Notes under the pieces: generated by a model
The model's input: the letters and a program-made list of their open reading frames with translations, nothing else
What the model was told of the DNA's origin: nothing
Databases searched by the model: none
Made by a program: the position numbers and the translations under genes
In this document: positions 1 to 4,782 of the stretch, piece after piece
How the letters are laid out: every line of letters starts with the position of its first letter
How positions within the stretch are numbered: the first letter of the stretch is position 1
Source: Microcaldota archaeon
GTDB lineage: Archaea > Micrarchaeota > Micrarchaeia > Anstonellales > VGKX01
Direction: 5' to 3'
DNA: 5,010 bases
Assembly: GCA_021823945.1 (NCBI GenBank)
Contig: JAKALW010000100.1
Span: forward strand, 1 to 5,010

Positions 1-54
1 CATAAACAGACACATGTAAACACATTTATATATGTTCCTGGATAAAATAAATCC
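1..54. promoter_or_regulatory. Promoter of the M48 protease gene, possibly bidirectional
   Basis: An AT-only stretch at 25-33 (TTTATATAT), centred on base 29, lies 26 bases before the ATG at 55. That is the usual spacing from an archaeal TATA box to the transcription start, so the mRNA would be leaderless. No convincing Shine-Dalgarno sequence precedes the ATG. Bases 1-3 read CAT, a start codon on the minus strand, and also lie 26 bases from the same centre, so the box could serve a divergent gene beyond the left edge. The plus-strand promoter is fairly well supported; the divergent one rests on three bases. Confidence 0.5.
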
Positions 55-960
55 ATGAGAATCCAGATGTCAGCCAATAATGGCAGGGGGGCCAAGGATA
101 CTGGAAAGTATGATGGGAGGCCAGAGTGCTATGGCGATACAAAGCCAATGCCTCCAGGAAAGTATGCGCAGGTCTGGAAAACCGTGAGGATTCTTTCAGA
201 AAAGGCGGAAATCAACCAGCCTGCCTTGTACATAAACGACTCAGACAAGCCGAGAGCAGATGCTGCCCTTTTCAAAGGCAACGGCCACATGTCATTTTCA
301 AAAAGCATGCTTGAGGAAGGGTTCAAGGACAAAGATATTATGATTGGCGTGATAGGCCATGAAATAGGCCATATAAAACTCAAGCACAGCCAGGTTGGAA
401 CGGCCGTGAGAATATGCGAAATAGTTTTTTCCACTGCAACATTCATGGCATCCACGATAGGCATATTTGCAAAAGCCTGTTTGGAACCATTCCGGGCCTT
501 GATGTTCCAAGCCCCGAATGTTTCAGGAATGGCCAACGCGATGGTGGCAGCAGGCGCAGGCGCCGTAGTGTCAATCGCGGCTGGAATATCTTCCGGCTAC
601 ATTGCATGGACAGCATGGGATTTCATGGGCAATTACATTTCCCGCAAATGCGAAATTTCCGCGTCAAAATATACAGTGAGGCTTACGGGGGATTACAAAG
701 GCCTTGAAAGGGGATATATGTTCGTGAAGGACTGGGGCGAAGAGACATTCGACTCCAAGCCCTGGAAAGAGCGCATAACGGAGATTGGCCATTATGCGGG
801 ATGTGAAAGCGCGGTCATCAGGCCAAAAAACTGGCTCGAAAAAGCCGTGGCCAAGATTGTGTACGCATTTGGGGATGACCACCCGGCACTGCCAAAAATG
901 CTCTCTTCAATCGAGAAGGAACACGCTGAGTTGAGCAGGTCAATGCGCCAGGGGGCATGA
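55..960 (+). CDS. M48 (HtpX/Ste24-like) membrane zinc metalloprotease
   Basis: A 301-residue protein with the M48 signature HEIGH at residues 102-106 (His102 and His106 as zinc ligands, Glu103 as catalytic base), inside an amphipathic helix ending KLKH. Two hydrophobic segments follow, at about 118-142 and 158-188, as in HtpX, where two membrane helices separate the HExxH from the third zinc ligand. Glu200 in SRKCEISAS is the likely third ligand. The C-terminal DDHPALPKMLSSI (from 274) resembles the M48 HPP-type element before the last helix. HtpX-type enzymes are about 280-300 residues, so this one is complete. They degrade misfolded membrane proteins, which is inferred here. One oddity: the family ExxxD after the third ligand reads ExxxS (Ser204). 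The start at 55 fits the TATA spacing; Met5 is an alternative. It stands alone, convergent with the Cys-rich pair. Confidence 0.85.
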   Translation: MRIQMSANNGRGAKDTGKYDGRPECYGDTKPMPPGKYAQVWKTVRILSEKAEINQPALYINDSDKPRADAALFKGNGHMSFSKSMLEEGFKDKDIMIGVIGHEIGHIKLKHSQVGTAVRICEIVFSTATFMASTIGIFAKACLEPFRALMFQAPNVSGMANAMVAAGAGAVVSIAAGISSGYIAWTAWDFMGNYISRKCEISASKYTVRLTGDYKGLERGYMFVKDWGEETFDSKPWKERITEIGHYAGCESAVIRPKNWLEKAVAKIVYAFGDDHPALPKMLSSIEKEHAELSRSMRQGA

Positions 961-1054
961 GTGGGCGGCGTGAAATTAGCCATGCATTTTCCCATGCCTT
1001 TTTTTGAGATATAAAATGTAATTAGGCGCCATATCGTGCGCGCCGCCACTAAGC
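961..1054. terminator. Convergent intergenic region with T-run and inverted repeat
   Basis: This 94-base gap lies between the 3' ends of the protease gene and the minus-strand Cys-rich gene. A run of seven T at 999-1005, after a GC-richer stretch, is a plausible archaeal intrinsic terminator for the plus-strand gene. On the minus strand a shorter TTTTAT (complement of about 1011-1016) could serve the other gene. AGTGGGCGGCG at 960-970 pairs with CGCCGCCACT at 1041-1050 except for one bulged G, so the two gene ends are bracketed by a potential long stem. A smaller GGCGC/GCGCC stem lies at 1025-1029 and 1040-1044. Nothing here looks like a gene. Confidence 0.45.
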
Positions 1055-1825
1055 CTAAACCGCCGCTGTGCCTATATTGTATATGTCGTATTTCAGGGAC
1101 TTTTTCGCCTCGAGTTCCGAGGCAATGCTGGCAAGCACCTTCTTTTTTATCTCCATGTACTTTCCCCGACCGAGTTCCACATTGCCAATGGCGTATCTCT
1201 TGCCCTTTGCATTGAAGCAGAACATGCATTCGGACATGTCCTCGCAGTTGTGGCAGAAATAACTGTCAGAACAGCGGTTCGAGTCATTGACCTCAAAACA
1301 CCTTGTCAGCTTCGTGGAGCTGTAGCACTTTATCGAGAAACCGCAGTCTGTGCAAAGCGAGCACCCAAATAGGCTGTCGGATGTCCTTGTCCAGTAGCTG
1401 TATGCAATGTATTTTGAGAACCAGCAGCAGGCCACGCGGTAGCAATGCTGCGTGGGCCCGTATGCGCACGACTTTGAAGTGCCTATGTTCTCGCTGTAAA
1501 TAATCTCCGGAGTAGTGGCGCTTATGCCCGAGAGCTTCACAGCCGCGTTTGCAAGGCCCAGGGCGCCCGCGTCAGCCTCCGAAATGGATTTTTCCCCGTG
1601 CCTCAATGCCTCGTCCGCAGCCATGACGCGGCTTCCAAGGCCGAGGAAGAACTTCGCAGACGGGACATAGACTTTCCTGTCGCTGGCAATTGATTTTTTC
1701 TCCACCATGCGCGCCTCGTGCGCCGTCGAGAGCAGCCACTCGCAGTAATCCTCCATGTTCCCAAGCATCCTGCCAAAAAGCATTGCCGAAACCTGTGAAA
1801 ACCTTTCGTCAATTTCCATTTTCAA
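1055..1825 (-). CDS. Cys-rich hexad-repeat protein (predicted beta-solenoid), paralogue B
   Basis: A 256-residue hypothetical protein; function not recognised. An alpha-helical-looking N-terminal part (about 1-105) is followed by a repeat domain, then a cap with FN-GKR-IGN-EL (204-217) and a Lys-rich amphipathic helix (221-247). The repeat has a six-residue period. From 128 to 205 (13 units) every third residue is only C, S, T, V, I, L or M, and twelve of the fifteen cysteines (128, 134, 155, 158, 161, 167, 176, 185, 191, 194, 200, 203) sit on that register. A shorter array at 108-119 is offset. This suggests a short-step beta-solenoid with a Cys/Ser core. No signal peptide is visible, so it is probably cytoplasmic. 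It is paralogous end to end with the gene upstream. The start is ambiguous: TTG at 1825 overlaps the upstream TGA, while ATG at 1819 is two residues shorter and preceded by GGGGCGAT. I recall similar Cys-rich repeat proteins in candidate-phylum genomes, some labelled CaiB/BaiF without clear basis. Confidence 0.8.
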   Translation of the reverse strand: MKMEIDERFSQVSAMLFGRMLGNMEDYCEWLLSTAHEARMVEKKSIASDRKVYVPSAKFFLGLGSRVMAADEALRHGEKSISEADAGALGLANAAVKLSGISATTPEIIYSENIGTSKSCAYGPTQHCYRVACCWFSKYIAYSYWTRTSDSLFGCSLCTDCGFSIKCYSSTKLTRCFEVNDSNRCSDSYFCHNCEDMSECMFCFNAKGKRYAIGNVELGRGKYMEIKKKVLASIASELEAKKSLKYDIYNIGTAAV

Positions 1826-1830
1826 TCGCC
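1817..1830 (-). promoter_or_regulatory. Start-site overlap of the two Cys-rich genes, with candidate ribosome binding site
   Basis: Read on the minus strand, GGGGCGATTGAAAATG holds the upstream stop TGA (1824-1822), a possible TTG start overlapping it (1825-1823) and an in-frame ATG (1819-1817). GGGGCGAT resembles the archaeal GGAGGTGAT ribosome-binding consensus and lies at a workable distance from the ATG, but too close to the TTG. I therefore slightly prefer ATG 1819 with coupled re-initiation. The TTG extension adds only Met-Lys. Confidence 0.45.
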
Positions 1831-2613
1831 CCTTATTATTTCATATATGGACGGCACAGACTTCCTGCTTGAAAGCATGTCTTTTGCCTCTGACAAGAGC
1901 TTGGATTTGAGCTGCGCGTATTTGTCAGCTGACAGTTCCCTGTTGCCAATGAGCCTCCTTTTCCCGCGCTGGTTGAAGCTGAAAAGGCAGTCCTGGCAGT
2001 TCTCAATGTTCGCGCTGTAGCACACGTCCGATGACGAGTAAATGTAGAAGCACTCGAATGTCCTGTTGGACATGTACATCTCATTGCACCCTATGGCAAA
2101 CATTGTCCCCTTGCCCGCGCTTGCGCACCCGAAAACAGACTCGCAGTATTTCGCTATGCGGGTGTATGCCACGTTCTTGCTGTAAATAACGTCTGACGAG
2201 CGAAATATGTTTGTGGAATCCACCACGCGGGTGGAATCCACCACATTGCCCGAATTGCCAAGCACAATGTCGCCAGCGTAAATGCCGATTTCGGAGACCG
2301 CCCTGATTGCCGAATCAATGTCCTTTATGTCATTTATGCCAAGCTTTGAGTTCCTCATGAGCGCCTCGTATTCGAGGATTTCCGCGCCGCGCATGAATTT
2401 CGTACCCGGCGGGTAATTGCCAAACGCCACAAGCGGCTTGCCGGATATTGATGATTTTTCGACATGGCACGCCTCTGCGTGCCTTGACAGGTACGCCTCA
2501 AGCTCCCGCATAGGGGGCAGGCCGCCCCCGAGGACTGCCTTGCAGGTGCCAGCCCATGCCTTCTCAATCGCAAGAATTGCGAGTCCATTGCTTTGCGCGT
2601 TTTTGTTCAACAT
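1822..2613 (-). CDS. Hexad-repeat protein (predicted beta-solenoid), paralogue A
   Basis: A 263-residue hypothetical protein; function not recognised. It matches its downstream neighbour along its length: N-terminal VEK-SI (51-56, against 41-46 there), a repeat domain, and the cap FN-RGKR-IGN-EL...KY (213-232) with a Lys-rich tail ending KS..IYEI. Seven six-residue units at 124-165 have V/I/A at position 1 and S/T/C at position 4. After a 10-residue phase break (166-175), six further units at 176-211 have C/S at position 1 and M/T/I/V/C at position 4. It has nine cysteines, against fifteen in the neighbour. The first two units are nearly identical at DNA level (18-bp tandem repeat). Its stop (1824-1822) overlaps or abuts the next gene's start, so the two are co-transcribed and probably translationally coupled. 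The ATG at 2613 follows a TATA-like box at 2645-2653. Confidence 0.8.
   Translation of the reverse strand: MLNKNAQSNGLAILAIEKAWAGTCKAVLGGGLPPMRELEAYLSRHAEACHVEKSSISGKPLVAFGNYPPGTKFMRGAEILEYEALMRNSKLGINDIKDIDSAIRAVSEIGIYAGDIVLGNSGNVVDSTRVVDSTNIFRSSDVIYSKNVAYTRIAKYCESVFGCASAGKGTMFAIGCNEMYMSNRTFECFYIYSSSDVCYSANIENCQDCLFSFNQRGKRRLIGNRELSADKYAQLKSKLLSEAKDMLSSRKSVPSIYEIIRGD
2213..2244 (-). repeat. 18-bp tandem repeat inside paralogue A
   Basis: GTGGAATCCACCAC occurs at 2213-2226 and again at 2231-2244, an 18-bp period. On the coding strand it encodes VVDSTR then VVDSTN, the first two hexads of the repeat domain. Each copy contains GTGGAATCCAC, palindromic except for its central base. The in-frame 18-bp unit equals exactly one protein repeat. 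Confidence 0.85.
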
Positions 2614-2716
2614 ATTACCACGAGTTATAACTACGCATCAGGGATATATTTAATATTCCAAGAAAATCTGAAAGAAAACCGATAATATTATAAGCAAAAT
2701 ACAGAATAGTTTCATC
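2614..2716. promoter_or_regulatory. Divergent promoter region between the Cys-rich pair and the Lrp-type regulator
   Basis: This 103-base AT-rich spacer separates two divergent transcription units. For the plus-strand regulator, AATATTATAAG at 2684-2694 is a TATA box centred about 28 bases before the ATG at 2717, after a purine-rich BRE-like AGAAAAC-type stretch. This implies a leaderless or near-leaderless mRNA. For the minus strand, the complement of 2645-2653 (TTAAATATA) is centred about 36 bases from the ATG at 2613, giving a leader of roughly 10 bases. Two perfect 10-bp palindromes are present: AGTTATAACT (2623-2632), between the minus-strand TATA box and its ATG, and ATAATATTAT (2682-2691), overlapping the regulator's TATA box. 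Confidence 0.5.
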
Positions 2717-3724
2717 ATGCCAAAAAACAGCGAAGAAAAGGCTAAGAAAATTGAATCTGCCAGGCTTGACAAAAAGGACAAGGAAATACTCGCCAGGTTA
2801 TACCTTGACTCGCGCCGGGGCTATTCCGAGATAGGCAAGGCAGTCGGGCTTAGCGGGCCGTCAGTAGAGCGCAGGATTGCCAGGCTCAAGTCCGACGAGG
2901 GCATAATCACGCTTTTGTTTGCTGACGTTAACTTGGCGAAAATGGGGTTCAAGTCCTACAGGCTGTATTTCAAGTTCGACGTGATGGACAAGAAAACAGA
3001 GGAAGACGTGCTGGCATTGTTCGAATCCTATTCCAGGACAGTCTGGGGCGTGATATGCGAAGGCGAGTACGACGTCCTGTGGCGCATCATTGCCAAGGAC
3101 GAGTTCGAAGTGGAAAGGGCTGCCTACCAGATGGTCGAGAAGTTCGGCTCGAGGATAGCGGAAAAGACAATCATAATGACCACGTACCAGGCATACCTTC
3201 CATGGAACAAGGCATTTGGCACTGCCCGCTCGGAAGCATTCCCGCTTGAGCGCGCGGAAAAAATTGAAATGCCCGACGCAAAGGGAATGAGGCTCCTTTC
3301 TGCGCTTTATGCGAATTCGAGGGAATCGACGGTCGGCCTGGCAAAAAAAATCAGCCTCACGCCCGACGCTGTCCAGTACAGGATGCAGAAGCTTTCCAAA
3401 AATGGGTTCATACTCGGCTACACTGCCTGGTTTGACGCTAAGAAGCTCGGATTCAACTACTATAAGCTCCTCATCGGATTCCGCGGGCAGACCAAGGAAA
3501 AAGAGGCAAAATTCCTGCGATACTGCCGTGGAAAGGACGACGTGATATACATCAACAAGACAATAGGCAGCTGGGACATGGAACTGGACATAATTGTCAG
3601 GAACAACGAGGAACTGCACAGTTTCACACGGGAGATAAAGACGCGCTTTGGCGACATAATTGGCAGGCACGCCGCAATCACGGCGATTGAGGAGCGCATG
3701 CTCAATCCGTTGAGGGGCGAATGA
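2717..3724 (+). CDS. Tandem-duplicated Lrp/AsnC family transcriptional regulator
   Basis: A 335-residue protein made of two Lrp/AsnC units in tandem. Unit 1 has a winged helix at about 18-64 (LDKKDKEILARLY, then YSEIGKAVGLSGPSVERRIARL) and a RAM-like alpha/beta domain at about 78-160 containing the G-xx-D turn GEYD (116-119). Unit 2 has a winged helix at about 187-235 (AKKISLTPDAVQYRMQKL, with FILGYTAWFD) and a second RAM-like domain at about 246-328 with GSWD (284-287). A typical Lrp/AsnC protein is about 150 residues with one of each, so this is an intact fusion of two, likely a built-in dimer. The family binds DNA and often senses amino acids through the RAM interface; the ligand here is unknown. 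It is divergent from the Cys-rich pair and upstream of the pilin-like operon, both possible targets. The palindrome over its own TATA box could mean autoregulation. Confidence 0.85.
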   Translation: MPKNSEEKAKKIESARLDKKDKEILARLYLDSRRGYSEIGKAVGLSGPSVERRIARLKSDEGIITLLFADVNLAKMGFKSYRLYFKFDVMDKKTEEDVLALFESYSRTVWGVICEGEYDVLWRIIAKDEFEVERAAYQMVEKFGSRIAEKTIIMTTYQAYLPWNKAFGTARSEAFPLERAEKIEMPDAKGMRLLSALYANSRESTVGLAKKISLTPDAVQYRMQKLSKNGFILGYTAWFDAKKLGFNYYKLLIGFRGQTKEKEAKFLRYCRGKDDVIYINKTIGSWDMELDIIVRNNEELHSFTREIKTRFGDIIGRHAAITAIEERMLNPLRGE

Positions 3725-3877
3725 AACATGTCCCAAATCAATGGAAGCAACGGAATTGGCAAAATCCGCGCATGCAAAATCTTGTCTTTCCCCCCTGCGG
3801 CGCATGAAAGGCGTATTTCTCCCCAAGCGGCGCATATATATGATAAGAATATAAATCGCCGGAAAAATAATGACTGC
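3725..3877 (+). promoter_or_regulatory. Promoter and candidate operator of the pilin-like operon
   Basis: This 153-base spacer lies between the regulator stop and the first pilin-like gene. AATATAAAT at 3848-3856 is centred 26 bases before the ATG at 3878, which suits a leaderless transcript. An alternative TATA at 3834-3841 (ATATATAT) would give a leader of about 15 bases. Upstream, GCGGCGCAT occurs twice, at 3797-3805 and 3827-3835, exactly 30 bp apart, each preceded by a C-run (TTTCCCCC / TTTCTCCCC). GCAAAATC also occurs twice, at 3759-3766 and 3774-3781. The pyrimidine-rich stretch around 3781-3795 could contribute to termination of the regulator transcript, but no strong T-run is present. 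Confidence 0.5.
3797..3835 (+). repeat. Pair of GCGGCGCAT direct repeats, 30 bp apart
   Basis: The two 9-bp copies are identical (3797-3805 and 3827-3835), and similarity extends upstream into TTT(C/T)CCCC with mismatches. A 30-bp offset puts them on the same face of B-DNA, about three turns apart. Their position just before the likely TATA box is typical of an archaeal activator site, or of a repressor site if the earlier TATA box is used. Confidence 0.55.
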
Positions 3878-4300
3878 ATGGCGGTTTCACGGCGCGGCCA
3901 GGGAAGCGTTGAATTCCTGTACGCTGTACTATTCTCCCTGCTGTTTTTCGGAGTCACAATAGTCATATACCTTTCAAGCCAGGCCGATGCCGGTGCGCTT
4001 TATGAGGCCGCAAGCATGAGGCGCGTGTGCCTGGAAATAGCAAGCCAGGTGTCAAGCGTGGCTTCCGCGGGAGACGGCACCAGGGCGGACCTTGACATGC
4101 CCGAATTCACAGGCAGCCAGCAATGGGGCGCCTATGTCTCAGGAGGCAATTTTTCCATATCGGTCTACTCGGGTGGCGCATCCCAGGCGTGCAAAATGTC
4201 AACGTCGCTCGTTTCAAACGGCACCGCGTCGTCATTCCCGCTGCCAGGGAACGCGACATTGGAAAACGTGGGCGGGACAGTTTATTTCAGGGGCGGGTGA
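3878..4300 (+). CDS. Class III signal-peptide pilin-like protein
   Basis: A 140-residue protein. The N-terminus has a short basic leader, then QGSVE at 8-12, an exact match to the archaeal class III QxSxE motif, and a hydrophobic helix at about 13-32. This is the type IV pilin architecture. In the family an EppA-type prepilin peptidase cuts just before the Gln (here after Gly7), leaving the helix as the filament core. The outward domain is Ser/Gly/Ala-rich, with Cys51 and Cys105 and three N-glycosylation sequons (Asn91, Asn114, Asn125). The frame stays open upstream to ATG 3728, but those 50 extra residues would bury the leader and cover the promoter, so I chose 3878. Two bases separate its stop from the next gene. 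It is probably a pilin subunit or minor pilin; partner ATPase and platform genes are not in view. Confidence 0.75.
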   Translation: MAVSRRGQGSVEFLYAVLFSLLFFGVTIVIYLSSQADAGALYEAASMRRVCLEIASQVSSVASAGDGTRADLDMPEFTGSQQWGAYVSGGNFSISVYSGGASQACKMSTSLVSNGTASSFPLPGNATLENVGGTVYFRGG

Positions 4301-4305
4301 ATATG
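4288..4305 (+). promoter_or_regulatory. Ribosome binding site for the second pilin-like gene
   Basis: GGGGCGGGTGA (4290-4300) runs into the stop codon of the first pilin-like gene and matches the G-rich anti-16S consensus in part. The purine core sits about six bases from the ATG at 4303. Together with the two-base gap, this supports ATG 4303 as the start and coupled translation. Confidence 0.5.
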
Positions 4306-4782
4306 GCGCGCGGTCAATCAATCATATTGGATTACATGGCGGGCGTCTTCATATTCATCATAATGCTCTCCATATTCATGGTGGCATGGGACCTGTATTC
4401 TTCGCGCTATTCCCAGGCGGATGGCAGGATGCAGATGGACAGCATCGCGCTGTCGGCGTCCGAATCCCTCATGCAGTCGCAAGGCGAGCCCGCGAACTGG
4501 ACAATCGACCCCCAAAACGCGAAAAGGATAGGTTTCGTGTCAAGGCAGAACACGCTGGACTGGACCAGGATAAACGCCTTTTCATCGCTTTCGTACGCGG
4601 ACCAGAAAACCAAGCTTGGCATAGACAGCGATTTTGTAATCCGGATTGACAGCTACGAGGGCGCCAGGCTCGCGACTATAGGTGTGGAGCCGAACTCCAC
4701 CACAACAGCGGTCGAGATTTCAAGGTTTGGAATCCTTGACGGCAGACAGGCGAAACTAAGGCTGATGGTATATGACCCGTAA
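4303..4782 (+). CDS. Single-pass pilin-like protein
   Basis: A 159-residue protein with N-terminus MARGQSIILDYMAG followed by a hydrophobic helix (about 12-29), then a soluble domain. The RGQS start resembles the class III prepilin site, but the acidic residue is Asp10, five positions after Ser5, rather than Glu two after Ser as in QxSxE. Cleavage by the same peptidase is therefore plausible but not assured. The soluble part, rich in polar residues, has sequons at Asn65 (NWT) and Asn131 (NST), no cysteine, and a C-terminus with alternating hydrophobic residues (KLRLMV) suggesting a final beta-strand. The frame is open back to 4123, but that stretch overlaps the previous gene; ATG 4303 has the ribosome binding site and the membrane-anchor logic. 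It overlaps the next gene by 11 bases. I infer a minor pilin or pilus-associated surface protein. Confidence 0.7.
   Translation: MARGQSIILDYMAGVFIFIIMLSIFMVAWDLYSSRYSQADGRMQMDSIALSASESLMQSQGEPANWTIDPQNAKRIGFVSRQNTLDWTRINAFSSLSYADQKTKLGIDSDFVIRIDSYEGARLATIGVEPNSTTTAVEISRFGILDGRQAKLRLMVYDP

Noticed and set aside
129..536. Minus-strand open frame of 135 codons within the protease gene
   Set aside because: It is antisense to the HEIGH-containing M48 gene, with no promoter or recognisable domain.
1021..1050. Possible tRNA or small RNA in the GC-rich convergent gap
   Set aside because: There is no cloverleaf, T-loop or CCA-like features; the pairing is better explained as a terminator or inverted repeat.
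2213..2244. Possible CRISPR or integron-type repeat array
   Set aside because: There are only two copies with a 4-base gap, inside a coding region, in frame with a protein hexad.
2861..3835. Long open frame of 324 codons on the minus strand opposite the Lrp-type regulator
   Set aside because: It is antisense to a gene with clear duplicated HTH and RAM domains, shows no recognisable domain of its own, and extends across the pilin promoter. It is a by-product of codon bias in the sense gene.
3728..3877. Upstream extension of the first pilin-like gene to ATG 3728
   Set aside because: The added 50 residues would put a non-hydrophobic stretch before the prepilin leader and overlap the TATA box and direct repeats; ATG 3878 has the right leader and promoter spacing.
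4123..4302. Upstream extension of the second pilin-like gene
   Set aside because: It lies wholly within the first pilin-like gene in another frame; ATG 4303 has a ribosome binding site and a pilin-type N-terminus.
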